DNA from: Shimwellia pseudoproteus
Lineage (GTDB): Bacteria > Pseudomonadota > Gammaproteobacteria > Enterobacterales > Enterobacteriaceae
Assembly: GCF_016415625.1 (NCBI RefSeq)
Contig: NZ_WBXP01000017.1
Coordinates: forward strand, 1-64,000
Reading direction: 5' to 3'
DNA length: 64,000 bases
Positions 1 through 10,814 of this stretch are shown piece by piece. Each line of letters begins with the position of its first letter. Positions within the stretch are counted from its first letter, which is position 1. Under the pieces are notes generated by a model, which searched no databases, was not told the DNA's origin, and saw only the letters and a program-made list of their open reading frames with translations. Position numbers and translations under genes: made by a program.

Positions 1-20
1 TTGAACTTTTGCTTTGTCAC
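1..20 (-). CDS. IS5-family transposase, first codons only
   Basis: A GTG at 20-18 on the reverse strand opens a frame reading MTKQKF before the window ends. IS903-group transposases begin MAKQKFKITNW, so this is probably the transposase N-terminus of the element ending at 97. The gene is transcribed leftwards out of the window. The call rests on six residues plus the adjacent terminal inverted repeat. Confidence 0.5.
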
Positions 21-97
21 AGGATGTCGCTACAGGGTCAGGAGTGTGGTGATCTGATCCTAATTTCGGCTAAAAGTTCGATTTATTCAACAAAGCC
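1..97 (-). mobile_element. IS5-family (IS903-type) insertion sequence, left-cut end
   Basis: The reverse strand read from 97 begins GGCTTTGTTGAATAAATC (80-97), which matches the 18-bp terminal inverted repeat I know for IS903-type members of the IS5 family. About 60 bp further in, a GTG-started reading frame encodes MTKQKF, like the usual start of these transposases (MAKQKFK...). Only this end is inside the window; the rest lies to the left. The element interrupts an integrase gene. IS903 normally makes 9-bp target duplications, which would put 98-106 on both sides, but the other side cannot be seen. Confidence 0.8.
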
Positions 98-158
98 CCT
101 CGAAGCGTGTTCCGGCTTTTACCCATGCCTTGATTTGAATGTCAGTTAGCTTGCCCAT
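98..158 (-). pseudogene. Phage/island integrase N-terminus, cut by the IS
   Basis: The reverse strand from ATG at 158-156 reads MGKLTDIQIKAWVKAGTRFE and then runs into the IS terminal repeat at 97, meeting a stop three codons into the IS. KLTD-x-x-I-K-x-W-x-K-A-G resembles the N-terminal arm-binding (DUF4102-type) domain of tyrosine integrases, which normally continues SDGxGLYL. A plausible ribosome binding site (ACAGGTGAAT) precedes the ATG. The catalytic domain is not in the window. The gene starts about 175 bp from the 3' end of yicC, the usual layout at the border of an integrated prophage or island. It is broken as it stands. Confidence 0.65.
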
Positions 159-171
159 ATTCACCTGTATT

Positions 172-229
172 CTTGTACCCGATTAAGAGTTTGCCTTTCG
201 TGGCTTTGTACACGTTAGGGTACACAAGA
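172..229. repeat. GTAC-containing short repeats upstream of the integrase
   Basis: GTACAC occurs at 208-213 and again at 220-225, separated by GTTAGG, with a related TTGTACCC at 174-180. The pair also forms an imperfect inverted repeat (TTTGTAC facing GTACACAA). Short repeats just upstream of an integrase could be arm-type integrase or excisionase sites, or an operator. Function is inferred from position only. Confidence 0.3.
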
Positions 230-270
230 AATATGCGCTTTTATGATACTAACTGCAACTTTGTGACATT

Positions 271-295
271 AAAAAAGCCCGTGGTTAGCGGGCTT
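271..295 (-). terminator. Rho-independent terminator of yicC
   Basis: On the reverse strand AGCCCG and CGGGCT pair around a short loop (CTAACCA) and are followed by six T residues. It lies about 40 bp beyond the yicC stop codon, as expected for its terminator. Confidence 0.85.
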
Positions 296-333
296 ACGTG
301 GTTTTATGATTCTATGTGATATGGGGTGATACG

Positions 334-1197
334 TTACTCAATGTTCTGAATCTGTTCACGCATCTGTTCGATCAACACTTTTAACTCAATCGCAGAGTTA
401 GTAATTTCAGTATTGATAGATTTAGACGCCAGGGTGTTAGATTCACGGTTGAATTCCTGCATCATAAAGTCCAGACGACGGCCAACCGCTTCTTTTTTCT
501 TGAGAATATTGTAGGTTTCTTTAACGTGGGCATCCAGACGGTCCAGCTCTTCTGCCACATCAAGGCGCTGGGCAATCAATACCAGCTCCTGCTCCAGGCG
601 GTTGTTTTCCAGCTGTACCTGGGCCTCTTCAAGCTTGGTGGTCAACCGCTCGCGCTGCCATTTCAGTACGTCCGGCATTTGGGCCCGCACTTTGGCTACT
701 TCGCTGCTGACCGCTTCCAGACGTTGCTCAATCAGCGCTTTCAGCGCCTGGCCTTCGGTTTCGCGGGCCACGATAAAGTCATTCAGCGTCTCTTCCAGAG
801 CGTCCATAATCTGGGAGGCAATGGCATCCAGATCCTGCTCTTTGGCAGACATCACCCCAGGCCAGCGCAAGACGTCAACCGGGTTGATTTCACCCTCGTC
901 GCTCTGCATTTTCACCCAGTTGGCCGCATCGACCAGCTGTTTAGCCAGCTTTTCATTAAGGATTAACGAGCTCTGGGCGCTGACATCAGGCTCAAAGCGC
1001 AGTGTGCACTCCACTTTACCGCGGGTCAGGCGGGCTCTGAGACGCTCGCGCACCACTGGCTCGAGACTACGAAATTGTTCCGGCAGACGAAAGTAGGTTT
1101 CCAGATAGCGCTGGTTAACAGAGCGTAATTCCCAGGCGGCACTGCCCCATTCACCCTTGAGCTCGCGCCGGGCATAGGCGGTCATACTGCGGATCAT
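334..1197 (-). CDS. yicC: YicC family endoribonuclease
   Basis: The 287-aa protein begins MIRSMTAYARRE and ends in the family's typical C-terminus (FMMQEFNRESNTLASKS...), and has the same length as E. coli YicC. The central region (about residues 150-230) is rich in Glu, Arg and Leu and looks helical. YicC/YloC proteins are now regarded as endoribonucleases; E. coli YicC has been linked to decay of the small RNA RyhB. It is divergent from rph with about 125 bp between starts. The 3' end faces an integrase remnant, making this the border of backbone and accessory DNA. Confidence 0.93.
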   Translation of the reverse strand: MIRSMTAYARRELKGEWGSAAWELRSVNQRYLETYFRLPEQFRSLEPVVRERLRARLTRGKVECTLRFEPDVSAQSSLILNEKLAKQLVDAANWVKMQSDEGEINPVDVLRWPGVMSAKEQDLDAIASQIMDALEETLNDFIVARETEGQALKALIEQRLEAVSSEVAKVRAQMPDVLKWQRERLTTKLEEAQVQLENNRLEQELVLIAQRLDVAEELDRLDAHVKETYNILKKKEAVGRRLDFMMQEFNRESNTLASKSINTEITNSAIELKVLIEQMREQIQNIE

Positions 1198-1257
1198 ATA
1201 AATACCTGTCTATGAAAAGTGGATGCAGGGATTATAGCGGCGCGATCCTTTCCAGGA

Positions 1258-1286
1258 TAGGAATAACCGGCTGAAGTCCGTATAAT
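1258..1286 (+). promoter_or_regulatory. Probable sigma-70 promoter of rph-pyrE
   Basis: A perfect TATAAT at 1281-1286 lies 36 bp before the rph start. The -35 region 17 bp upstream is poor (TAGGAA-like), so the -10 carries the call. It reads towards rph and pyrE. Confidence 0.5.
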
Positions 1287-1321
1287 GCGCAGCCACACTC
1301 GTTTTAAGCCGGAGAATTACT

Positions 1322-2038
1322 ATGCGTCCAGCAGGCCGTAACGCCAACCAGGTGCGTCCCGTCACCTTGACTCGCCACTATACAAAACATGCTGAAGGCT
1401 CCGTGCTGGTCGAGTTCGGCGATACCAAAGTGCTCTGCACGGCGTCTATTGAAGAAGGTGTACCGCGCTTCCTGAAAGGCCAGGGTCAGGGTTGGGTCAC
1501 TGCGGAGTACGGCATGCTGCCGCGCGCAACCCATACCCGTAATGCCCGCGAAGCCGCCAAAGGCAAGCAGGGGGGCCGTACGATGGAGATTCAGCGTTTG
1601 ATCGCCCGTTCGCTGCGCGCGGCGCTGGATCTGAAAGTCCTGGGGGAGTTCACCATTACACTGGATTGTGATGTGCTGCAGGCTGATGGTGGTACACGTA
1701 CGGCGTCTATTACCGGGGCCTGCGTCGCGCTGGCTGACGCTATCCAGGCCATGATGGCGAAAGGCAAACTGAAAACCAACCCGATGAAAGGTATGGTTGC
1801 CGCGGTCTCTGTCGGGATCGTTAACGGCGAAGCCGTATGCGATCTGGAATATGTGGAAGACTCTGCCGCTGAAACCGATATGAACGTCGTGATGACGGAG
1901 GACGGCCGGATTATTGAAGTACAGGGTACCGCTGAAGGTGAGCCCTTCACCCATGAGGAATTACTGGAACTGCTCGCCCTCGCCAGGGGGGGGATCACTT
2001 CCATTATCGCGTCGCAGAAGGCGGCGTTAGCTGATTGA
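1322..2038 (+). CDS. rph: Ribonuclease PH, intact
   Basis: RNase PH is a phosphate-dependent 3'-to-5' exoribonuclease that trims the 3' ends of tRNA precursors. The 238-aa product starts [14 protein letters not shown], carries the phosphate-binding region around [10 protein letters not shown], and ends [18 protein letters not shown]. This is the full family length, so the well-known E. coli K-12 rph frameshift is absent here. A good Shine-Dalgarno (GGAG) precedes the ATG. Translation ends 6 nt before the pyrE attenuator hairpin, so ribosomes translating rph would sit close to RNA polymerase at that hairpin, as the pyrE control model requires. Confidence 0.96.
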   Translation: MRPAGRNANQVRPVTLTRHYTKHAEGSVLVEFGDTKVLCTASIEEGVPRFLKGQGQGWVTAEYGMLPRATHTRNAREAAKGKQGGRTMEIQRLIARSLRAALDLKVLGEFTITLDCDVLQADGGTRTASITGACVALADAIQAMMAKGKLKTNPMKGMVAAVSVGIVNGEAVCDLEYVEDSAAETDMNVVMTEDGRIIEVQGTAEGEPFTHEELLELLALARGGITSIIASQKAALAD

Positions 2039-2044
2039 TAGTAA

Positions 2045-2070
2045 GGCGACTGAACAGTCGCCTTTTTTTT
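2045..2070 (+). terminator. pyrE attenuator (intrinsic terminator between rph and pyrE)
   Basis: GGCGACT pairs with AGTCGCC around a GAAC loop and is followed by eight T residues. It stands 6 nt after the rph stop and 37 nt before the pyrE start. In enteric bacteria this is the UTP-sensing attenuator: low UTP slows polymerase, translating ribosomes catch up and block the hairpin, and pyrE is transcribed. The layout matches; the function is by analogy. Confidence 0.88.
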
Positions 2071-2107
2071 GCCTTGCCGTTATGTATGTCTATTAAGGAG
2101 CGAATCC

Positions 2108-2749
2108 ATGAAACCGTATCAGCGCCAGTTTATTGAGTTTGCGCTTAACAAGCAGGTACTAAAGTTCGGCGAATTTACGCTGAAATCCGGGCGTACAAGC
2201 CCCTATTTCTTCAATGCCGGGCTGTTTAATACCGGGCGTGACCTGGCGTTACTGGGCCGCTTCTATGCGGAAGCGTTAGTGGATTCCGGTATCGACTTTG
2301 ATCTGGTGTTTGGGCCGGCCTATAAAGGCATCCCCATTGCGACGACCACCGTGGTTGCCCTGGCAGAGCACCATGACCGCGACGTACCCTACTGCTTTAA
2401 CCGTAAAGAGACCAAGGACCACGGTGAAGGCGGTAATCTGGTCGGCAGCCCATTACAGGGCCGGGTGATGCTGGTTGATGATGTGATCACCGCCGGCACG
2501 GCAATTCGTGAGTCGATGGCGATTATTGAGGGCAACCAGGCGGCCCTGGCAGGAGTACTGATTTCGCTGGACCGTCAGGAACGCGGCCGCGGTGAACTTT
2601 CGGCGATTCAGGAGGTTGAACGGGATTACGGCTGTGCGGTGATTTCGATTATTACCCTGAAAGAGCTGATCAGCTATCTGGAAGAAAAACCGGACATGGC
2701 CGTTCATCTTGACGCGGTCCGTCAGTATCGCCAGCGCTATGGTGTTTGA
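2108..2749 (+). CDS. pyrE: Orotate phosphoribosyltransferase
   Basis: PyrE converts orotate and PRPP to orotidine 5'-monophosphate in de novo pyrimidine synthesis. I place the start at ATG 2108 ([15 protein letters not shown]), giving 213 aa, the E. coli length. It has an AAGGAG ribosome binding site 7 nt upstream; an upstream in-frame start would lie inside the attenuator. The PRPP-binding motif [13 protein letters not shown] is clear at about residues 119-131. It forms an operon with rph and is expected to be controlled by the attenuator between them. Confidence 0.97.
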   Translation: MKPYQRQFIEFALNKQVLKFGEFTLKSGRTSPYFFNAGLFNTGRDLALLGRFYAEALVDSGIDFDLVFGPAYKGIPIATTTVVALAEHHDRDVPYCFNRKETKDHGEGGNLVGSPLQGRVMLVDDVITAGTAIRESMAIIEGNQAALAGVLISLDRQERGRGELSAIQEVERDYGCAVISIITLKELISYLEEKPDMAVHLDAVRQYRQRYGV

Positions 2750-2761
2750 GCGCCGCAAATA

Positions 2762-2790
2762 ACACAGAGCCCCTGGCGGGGCTCTTGTGT
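2762..2790. terminator. Hairpin between convergent pyrE and slmA
   Basis: GAGCCCC and GGGGCTC pair around TGGC, extended by ACAC/GTGT arms with small mismatches. There is no long T run, so termination may be inefficient. Its place between two convergent genes suggests a shared terminator. Confidence 0.6.
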
Positions 2791-2799
2791 AGTGCGTCT

Positions 2800-3396
2800 C
2801 TACTGAAGCTGCGCGGCAACCAGAGGCCAGCGCTGGTCAAAATCATCCGTGGGGCGATAACGGAATTCGCTGCGCACAAACCGGGACAGCATCCCTTCAC
2901 AAAATGACAGTAACTGGCTGGCCAGTAGCGTCTCATCCGTTGTGTAGCCTTCTCCTTCACGCATTTTCTTTTCGCGCAGCACCTGGCGAAGCTGGGCTTC
3001 AATACGCTCGAACAACTGATTGATGCGCCCCTGCAAGCGATCCTGTTCAAACATCAGCGCATGGCCGGTCATGATGCGGGTTAAACCGGGATTCCGTTCA
3101 CCAAAACCGAGGATCAACAGCACAATAAGCCGCAACCGGGTGACAGTGTCTTTTTCGTCCTTGAGGATAAGATTGATGCGGGTGATCAGGCTGTCCTCAA
3201 TAAACTCAATCAGACTATCAAACATGCGGGTTTTGCTGGGGAAATGCCGGTAAAGTGCCGCTTCGGATACACCCACAGAGGCCGCCAGTTTGGCTGTGGT
3301 GATCCGCTGGCTACCGTCGCTGGACTCCAGCATCTGCGCCAGAGACTGAAGTATTTCCTCGCGGCGATTCCTTTTCGCGGTTTGTTTTTCTGCCAT
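2800..3396 (-). CDS. slmA: Nucleoid occlusion factor SlmA (TetR family)
   Basis: SlmA binds specific chromosomal sites and inhibits FtsZ assembly over the nucleoid. The chosen start ([14 protein letters not shown]) gives 198 aa, the E. coli length; a longer start nine codons upstream lacks family support. The TetR helix-turn-helix is at about residues 30-55 ([23 protein letters not shown] is its core region), followed by the all-helical dimer and FtsZ-interacting domain. It lies downstream of dut on the same strand, 124 bp away, in the coaBC-dut-slmA order seen in E. coli. Confidence 0.97.
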   Translation of the reverse strand: MAEKQTAKRNRREEILQSLAQMLESSDGSQRITTAKLAASVGVSEAALYRHFPSKTRMFDSLIEFIEDSLITRINLILKDEKDTVTRLRLIVLLILGFGERNPGLTRIMTGHALMFEQDRLQGRINQLFERIEAQLRQVLREKKMREGEGYTTDETLLASQLLSFCEGMLSRFVRSEFRYRPTDDFDQRWPLVAAQLQ

Positions 3397-3520
3397 GATT
3401 TTAAAATACCCCTGAGAAGACACGCTTTGTCAGACTGGCATCCACGCCACGTCCGCAGGCCGTGACCTGCGGTAATGTTATGGCGTTATACGTGGTGTGG
3501 AATGCGTTTAATTATCGGGC

Positions 3521-3979
3521 TTACTGGCGGCCTGAATGGCCAAAACCGCCGGTGCCGCGATCGGTTAGGTCAAAGTCTTCGACCAGGTTGAACTCTGCCT
3601 GAACAACAGGGACAAACACCATCTGGGCAATGCGTTCACCGGGTTCAATAGTAAAAGTAATATTACCGCGATTCCATACTGATACCATTAACTGGCCCTG
3701 GTAGTCGGAGTCAATCAGCCCCACCAGATTGCCCAGTACGATACCGTGTTTATGACCAAGGCCAGAACGCGGCAGGATCACGGCGGCCAGTGACGGGTCG
3801 GCAATATGGATAGCCAGACCGGTTGGCAGCAACGTGGTTTCGCCCGGGTTCAGAACAACGGCGCTATCCAGACATGCACGCAGATCAAGGCCAGCAGAGC
3901 CTGATGTGGCGTAGGTCGGAAGCGGGAATTCTTTACCTACGCGGGCATCCAGAATTTTAACGTCGATTTTTTTCATCAT
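3521..3979 (-). CDS. dut: Deoxyuridine 5'-triphosphate nucleotidohydrolase (dUTPase)
   Basis: Dut hydrolyses dUTP to dUMP and pyrophosphate, keeping uracil out of DNA and supplying dUMP for dTMP synthesis. The trimeric dUTPase motifs are visible: AGLDLRA near the N-terminus, [29 protein letters not shown] and the C-terminal GGFGHSGRQ that closes over the active site. Two ATG codons are adjacent (MMKKID); starting at the second gives the 151 aa usual in E. coli. Its 5' end overlaps the 3' end of coaBC by about 20 nt, suggesting translational coupling. Confidence 0.97.
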   Translation of the reverse strand: MMKKIDVKILDARVGKEFPLPTYATSGSAGLDLRACLDSAVVLNPGETTLLPTGLAIHIADPSLAAVILPRSGLGHKHGIVLGNLVGLIDSDYQGQLMVSVWNRGNITFTIEPGERIAQMVFVPVVQAEFNLVEDFDLTDRGTGGFGHSGRQ

Positions 3980-5171
3980 AACGGGTAACTATTTCGTCCA
4001 GTAAAAGGTGGCTCAGGCGGGTTTTACGCTCCAGGGGTAAGACTTTATCCCCCTCCTGCCAGAAAAGGTGCAGTGCATTACTGTCACTATTAAAGCCTTG
4101 ATTCGATTTGGATACGTCATTAGCGCAGATCAAATCAAGCTGTTTGCTGATCCGCTTTTTGCGGGCATATTCTTCCACATTATTTGTTTCAGCGGCAAAC
4201 CCGACAACAAACGGACGGTTCTCCGTGAGTGCACCTACACCCGCGACAATATCGGGATTTTTGATCATTTTGATGATCAGTTCATCACCCTGCTTTTTGA
4301 TTTTTTTGTCGGCGATCTGTTCGGCGCGGTAATCGGCAACGGCGGCACAACCAATAAAAATCGATTGCTGTTGCGCGTGCTGACGAACCACGGACTCCAT
4401 TTCCAACGCGGTGGTGACATCAATACGTTTCACGCCTGCGGGTGTGGCCAATGATACCGGACCGGCTACCAGAGTGACATTCGCACCCCGTGCGGCGGCA
4501 GCGGCGGCAATGGAGAAGCCCATTTTACCGGAGCTATGGTTAGTAATAAAACGCACCGGATCCAGCGGCTCCCTGGTGGGGCCGGCGGTGATCATGATAT
4601 TCAGGTGTTGCAGGTCATGACTGGCCGTAAAATGCTGTTCTGCCAGGTCAACAATCGCCAGCGGGTCCAGCATTCGCCCTGGCCCAATATCGCCACAGGC
4701 CTGGCTGCCGCTATCTGGTCCCCAGATAAGCAAGTCGCGATCGGCCAGCAGCTGTAAATTATGCTGTGTTGCGGCAGCCCGGTACATTTGCTGGTTCATT
4801 GCCGGTACCACCGCCACCGGGGCCGGTGTTGCCAGGCAGATAGTGCTCACCAGATCGTTTGCCATACCGGCCGCCATTCGGGCAATCAGGTCCGCCGTGG
4901 CCGGGGCAATAACCACCAAATCGGCCCATTTCCCCAGCTCAATATGGCCCATCGCCGCTTCGGCCGCCGGGTCTAACAGGCTATCCGCGACGGGATAACC
5001 CGATACGGCCTGCAGGCTCAGCGGCGTGATAAACGCTTTTGCTGCCTCCGTCATCGCGACCCGCACGTCCGCACCGCGATCGCGTAGTCTGCGCACCAGT
5101 TCCGGGGCCTTATAGGCAGCGATGCCGCCGCTAATCCCCAAAACGATTTTCTTGCCGGAAAGCCCCTTCAT
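3957..5171 (-). CDS. coaBC: Bifunctional CoaBC: phosphopantothenoylcysteine synthetase/decarboxylase
   Basis: This enzyme performs two consecutive coenzyme A steps: CoaB joins 4'-phosphopantothenate to cysteine using CTP, and CoaC decarboxylates the product to 4'-phosphopantetheine with FMN. The start [21 protein letters not shown] gives 404 aa (E. coli 406). The flavoprotein domain occupies about residues 1-190, with the His region [10 protein letters not shown] and the Cys of [12 protein letters not shown]. The synthetase domain follows, beginning at [19 protein letters not shown] longer start 16 codons upstream has no family support. CoaD, a later step of the pathway, is also in the window. 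Confidence 0.96.
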   Translation of the reverse strand: MKGLSGKKIVLGISGGIAAYKAPELVRRLRDRGADVRVAMTEAAKAFITPLSLQAVSGYPVADSLLDPAAEAAMGHIELGKWADLVVIAPATADLIARMAAGMANDLVSTICLATPAPVAVVPAMNQQMYRAAATQHNLQLLADRDLLIWGPDSGSQACGDIGPGRMLDPLAIVDLAEQHFTASHDLQHLNIMITAGPTREPLDPVRFITNHSSGKMGFSIAAAAAARGANVTLVAGPVSLATPAGVKRIDVTTALEMESVVRQHAQQQSIFIGCAAVADYRAEQIADKKIKKQGDELIIKMIKNPDIVAGVGALTENRPFVVGFAAETNNVEEYARKKRISKQLDLICANDVSKSNQGFNSDSNALHLFWQEGDKVLPLERKTRLSHLLLDEIVTRYDEKNRR

Positions 5172-5333
5172 AGTCCGTTCCTGTCTGCCGTCATGAGGGG
5201 CGGATTTTACCATAATCAAAATTTATCCGGAAAATCTCCCCGCCTTCTGTTTGCGAGATATTACGCAACGTTATGGTTTGGCTGTCGTTTTTTGTTTTTT
5301 TGCTGGCAGTATTAGGGGCAGCAGGAGGTGGGT

Positions 5334-6005
5334 ATGAAATTTGACGACACAATAGCGATATTACCAAGGGAAAAGCTGTTGAAATTCGGCGCCCGGGCGC
5401 TCAGCGATGTAGAATTGCTGGCGTTGTTTTTGCGCACCGGCCGCCCCGGGATGCATGTGCTCTGTTTTGCGCAGCATCTACTGGACCATTTCGGCTCGCT
5501 GCGCGAATTGCTGAATGCCGATCTAACGATGTTTAAAGATATCAACGGGATTGGTCTCGCCACCTTTGCGCAATTACACGCTGTGGGGGAGTTGTCCCGG
5601 CGCTATTATGCGACCCGGCTCCGCGAAACTTGTTTGTTAAATCGCCCTGAAGCGACCCGTGAGTTTTTGTGTCGTGAGCTATCCGGGGAAGCGCGCGAGA
5701 TCTTTATGGTGATCTTTGTGGATTATCAGCATAGGGTCATCTGTTGGCGACGGATGTTCGCTGGTACAATATCCCACGTTGAAGTACACCCCCGGGAGAT
5801 CGTCCGCGAGGCGCTGAAGCATAATGCCGCCGCGGTGATCCTTGCGCACAATCATCCGTCTGGCAGAGCTGAACCCAGCGCTGCGGACAGAGCAATTACC
5901 CGGCTGATAGTCCGCGCGTGCGAATGTCTGGACATTCAGGTGCTTGATCATCTGGTTATTGGTCGCGGTGAGAGCGTTTCTTTTGCTGAACGTGGCTGGA
6001 TTTAA
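5334..6005 (+). CDS. radC: RadC family JAB1/MPN-domain protein
   Basis: The protein is about 223 aa (E. coli 222). An N-terminal helix-hairpin-helix-like region (about residues 25-90) precedes a JAB/MPN metalloprotease-like domain with EVHPREI and the zinc-binding pattern HNHPSG-x8-D ([17 protein letters not shown]). Despite its name, RadC is not established as a DNA repair enzyme and its biochemical role is uncertain. I chose ATG 5334 because AGGAGG at 5323-5328 is correctly spaced for it and overlaps the alternative GTG at 5328. The N-terminal half looks more diverged from E. coli than its neighbours do, while the C-terminus ([12 protein letters not shown]) is strongly conserved. Confidence 0.93.
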   Translation: MKFDDTIAILPREKLLKFGARALSDVELLALFLRTGRPGMHVLCFAQHLLDHFGSLRELLNADLTMFKDINGIGLATFAQLHAVGELSRRYYATRLRETCLLNRPEATREFLCRELSGEAREIFMVIFVDYQHRVICWRRMFAGTISHVEVHPREIVREALKHNAAAVILAHNHPSGRAEPSAADRAITRLIVRACECLDIQVLDHLVIGRGESVSFAERGWI

Positions 6006-6016
6006 GGCAAAAAGCG

Positions 6017-6037
6017 AGATCCTTAGGGATCTTTATC
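6017..6037 (+). terminator. Weak hairpin after radC
   Basis: AGATCC and GGATCT pair around TTAG and are followed by TTATCT, 11 bp after the radC stop. The stem is short and the T run broken, so it may be only a weak terminator. Confidence 0.35.
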
Positions 6038-6047
6038 TGTTCGGGAC

Positions 6048-6076
6048 TTGAGCACATGCCCCACACAGCGTATACT
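6048..6076 (+). promoter_or_regulatory. Sigma-70 promoter of rpmBG
   Basis: TTGAGC (6048-6053) and TATACT (6071-6076) are separated by exactly 17 bp. They point at rpmB, leaving a leader of about 135 nt. Ribosomal protein operons usually have strong promoters of this kind. Confidence 0.75.
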
Positions 6077-6199
6077 ACGCCACCTTTGAGAATCTCGGGT
6101 TTGGCATTTGGGCCTGGCATACGCGAGTTCGCATTGAACCGCCAAACCGGGCCTGCAGGCCTGACGAGGCGCCAAAACCCTATACGAAGCTCGAGCTAA

Positions 6200-6457
<258 letters not shown>

Positions 6458-6465
6458 GGAGCTAA

Positions 6466-6636
<171 letters not shown>

Positions 6637-6651
6637 TTTTGTCTTTCTTAT

Positions 6652-6680
6652 CAAAACCCCGCTTCGGCGGGGTTTTTTGT
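6652..6680 (+). terminator. Rho-independent terminator of rpmBG
   Basis: CCCCGC and GCGGGG pair around a TTCG tetraloop, with As before and six Ts after. This is a strong intrinsic terminator, although some read-through into mutM is possible. Confidence 0.93.
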
Positions 6681-6759
6681 TTCTGCGGCGCCCCCATATA
6701 GAGAAAGTCTTATTCCCGTATCTTACCGGTACCGGAATAGCCATGACTGAGGGGGAGTA

Positions 6760-7569
6760 ATGCCAGAATTACCAGAAGTAGAAACCAGCCGCCGCGGCAT
6801 TGAGCCTCATCTTGTCGGGCAAACTATCCTGCATCTTGATATCCGCAATGGCAGATTACGCTGGCCGGTATCCGAAGCGCTGTATGGCCTGAGCGATACA
6901 CCGATACTGAGCGTGCAGCGCCGGGCTAAATACCTGTTGCTGGAGCTGCCCACCGGCTGGATCATCATTCATCTGGGTATGTCCGGCAGTATCCGCATCC
7001 TTCCTGAAGCAGTGCCCCCAGGTAAACATGATCATGTCGATTTGGTGCTGAGCAACGGTAAAGTGCTGCGCTATACCGATCCCCGTCGCTTTGGTGCCTG
7101 GTTATGGGCCCGGAGTCTGGAAAACCTCCCAGTGCTGGCTCACCTGGGGCCTGAGCCGCTCAGTGACGCGTTCAATAGCGGGTATCTGCATGCCCGTGGC
7201 GCCAAAAAGAAAATCGCCGTGAAGCCGTGGCTGATGGATAACAAACTGGTGGTGGGGGTTGGCAATATTTACGCCAGCGAATCACTGTTCGCGGCCAGAA
7301 TCCATCCCGATCGGGCGGCGCAGTCCCTGTCTATTGCGGAGTGCGATACCCTGGCCTGTGAAATTAAAGCGGTACTGTTACGCTCCATCGCCCAGGGGGG
7401 CACAACCCTGAAAGATTTTCTCCAGAGTGACGGTAAGCCGGGGTATTTTGCCCAGGAGTTACAGGTATATGGCCGGGAAGGCGAGCCGTGCAGGGTATGC
7501 GGAGAGCCGCTCAGCGCGACAAAACACGGGCAGCGCCGTACTTTTTACTGTCGGCACTGCCAGCACTGA
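6760..7569 (+). CDS. mutM: Formamidopyrimidine-DNA glycosylase (Fpg)
   Basis: MutM removes 8-oxoguanine and formamidopyrimidines from DNA and cleaves the abasic site. At 269 aa it has the E. coli length. The catalytic N-terminal Pro-Glu (MPELPEVE), the helix-two-turn-helix region and the C-terminal zinc finger (CRVCGEPL...FYCRHCQ) are intact. The start is fixed by the need for Pro as residue 2. It lies downstream of rpmBG and is convergent with coaD, with only 6 nt between stop codons. Confidence 0.98.
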   Translation: MPELPEVETSRRGIEPHLVGQTILHLDIRNGRLRWPVSEALYGLSDTPILSVQRRAKYLLLELPTGWIIIHLGMSGSIRILPEAVPPGKHDHVDLVLSNGKVLRYTDPRRFGAWLWARSLENLPVLAHLGPEPLSDAFNSGYLHARGAKKKIAVKPWLMDNKLVVGVGNIYASESLFAARIHPDRAAQSLSIAECDTLACEIKAVLLRSIAQGGTTLKDFLQSDGKPGYFAQELQVYGREGEPCRVCGEPLSATKHGQRRTFYCRHCQH

Positions 7570-7575
7570 TACGGC

Positions 7576-9350
<1,775 letters not shown>

Positions 9351-9659
9351 AGTACCTGGCTGGCTTAGGAATGTGCTGAGGATTCTATGTATTTACCCCT
9401 GCCTTTGCCAACATTTTTGCCGATCCGAACGGAATAAACGATAAAACCCCGTGAAAAAACCAATCGTCAATGAGGTTATGTTAACGAGATGCGGATATCT
9501 GCTACTGTTTTGATATCGCTTATCAACATAAATTAGCAGAATAGTGGCGAAAGTTATTGGTTGATTTTAAATGATAATTTGCTGATTTTGTTTAAAAAAC
9601 ATCCGTCTCGGATTGTATAGTAATAAGTGATACACTAGTCCGAAAATTGGGCACGATGT
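9351..9659. other. AT-rich intergenic region between waaA and the JUMPstart element
   Basis: No credible gene is present. The stretch is AT-rich and must carry promoters for waaA (leftward) and for the waaQ operon (rightward). The best rightward candidate is an extended -10, TG-A-TACACT at 9628-9636, upstream of the JUMPstart, but it has no convincing -35. Reading frames here are short and have no family resemblance. Confidence 0.6.
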
Positions 9660-9698
9660 CAGTACTCGGGTAGCTGTTGAGCCTGGGGCGGTAGCGTG
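9660..9698 (+). promoter_or_regulatory. JUMPstart element with ops (RfaH recruitment site)
   Basis: The 39-bp stretch matches the JUMPstart consensus almost throughout and ends in the ops sequence GGCGGTAGCGTG (9687-9698). In enterics, ops in the transcribed leader pauses RNA polymerase and loads RfaH, which suppresses termination through long polysaccharide operons. It lies 45 nt before waaQ, so the waaQ-to-waaL operon is very probably RfaH-dependent. Confidence 0.93.
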
Positions 9699-9743
9699 TT
9701 TTTTTTCAATTATACGGACAACCATTACTAATAAGAGCCGATT

Positions 9744-10814
9744 GTGGAAAAAAAGTTTACCCGAATACTGGTTATTAAAATGCGCTTTCACGGGGATATG
9801 CTGCTTACTACACCGGTGATCAGTTCGCTAAAACGTAATTATCCTGAGGCGAAAATCGACCTGTTGTTGTATCAGGACACCATCCCGATTATGTCAGAGA
9901 ATCAGGATATTCACGCCCTGTACGGCATAAAGAATAAAAAGGCCGGTGCCGTTGAAAAAGCAGCTAATTTTATTCAACTTATTAGGACACTGCGCGCGAA
10001 TAAATATGATCTGGTGATTAATTTAACTGACCAGTGGATGATAGCCCTGCTGGTAAGAATGCTGAACGTGGCGACCAGTATTACTCAGGATTATGGTCAC
10101 CGGCAGTCGGCGTTCTGGAAAAACAGTTTTACGCATCTGGCGCCGTGGCTGGGGAAACATTGCGTTGATCGCAACCTGTCGGTACTGGCCCCGCTGGGCC
10201 TGACTGACCTGTGCCGCGAAACCACCATGACCTATCGCCCGGAACACTGGCAGAAAATGCGCCAACAGCTTGAGCAGCTCGGGGCTCACGAGCCCTATGT
10301 GGTGATTCAGCCCACGGCGCGCCAGGCATTTAAGTGCTGGGATAACGATAAATTTGCGCTGGTGATTGATGCCTTACAACAGCGGGGTTATCCGGTGGTG
10401 ATCACCACCGGCCCCGGGGCGGAAGATTTGGCCTGTGCCGAGGATATCGCCGCCCGTTGCCAGTCGCGACCGGTCACCGGGCTGGCGGGCAAAACCTCCT
10501 TTCCTGAACTGGCGGCGCTGATTGACCATGCGGCGCTCTTTATTGGTGTTGATTCTGCGCCGGGTCATATTGCCGCCGCGGTCCACACCCCGATAATCAG
10601 CCTGTTTGGCGCAACGGACCATGTGTTCTGGCGCCCGTGGTCTGATGATCAAATCCAGTTTTGGGCCGGGGATTATCAGCCGATGCCGCCCCGCGAGCAG
10701 CGGGATCGTAATAAGACCTATATGTCAGTGATACCGGCACAGGATGTGATTGCGGCAACTGAAAAAATGCTGCCGCACCCTGCCCACGCCCCACAACCCG
10801 GTGGAACCTTATGA
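9744..10814 (+). CDS. waaQ: Lipopolysaccharide heptosyltransferase III
   Basis: WaaQ adds the branching third heptose to heptose II of the inner core from ADP-heptose. The 356-aa protein begins at a GTG (MEKKFTRILVIKMRFHGDMLL), the same N-terminus as E. coli WaaQ. It is a GT9 (GT-B fold) enzyme with VVIQPTARQAFKCWD and the nucleotide-sugar-binding LFIGVDSAPGHIAAA near residue 270. It is the first gene after the JUMPstart and overlaps waaG by 4 nt, showing translational coupling. Confidence 0.95.
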   Translation: MEKKFTRILVIKMRFHGDMLLTTPVISSLKRNYPEAKIDLLLYQDTIPIMSENQDIHALYGIKNKKAGAVEKAANFIQLIRTLRANKYDLVINLTDQWMIALLVRMLNVATSITQDYGHRQSAFWKNSFTHLAPWLGKHCVDRNLSVLAPLGLTDLCRETTMTYRPEHWQKMRQQLEQLGAHEPYVVIQPTARQAFKCWDNDKFALVIDALQQRGYPVVITTGPGAEDLACAEDIAARCQSRPVTGLAGKTSFPELAALIDHAALFIGVDSAPGHIAAAVHTPIISLFGATDHVFWRPWSDDQIQFWAGDYQPMPPREQRDRNKTYMSVIPAQDVIAATEKMLPHPAHAPQPGGTL

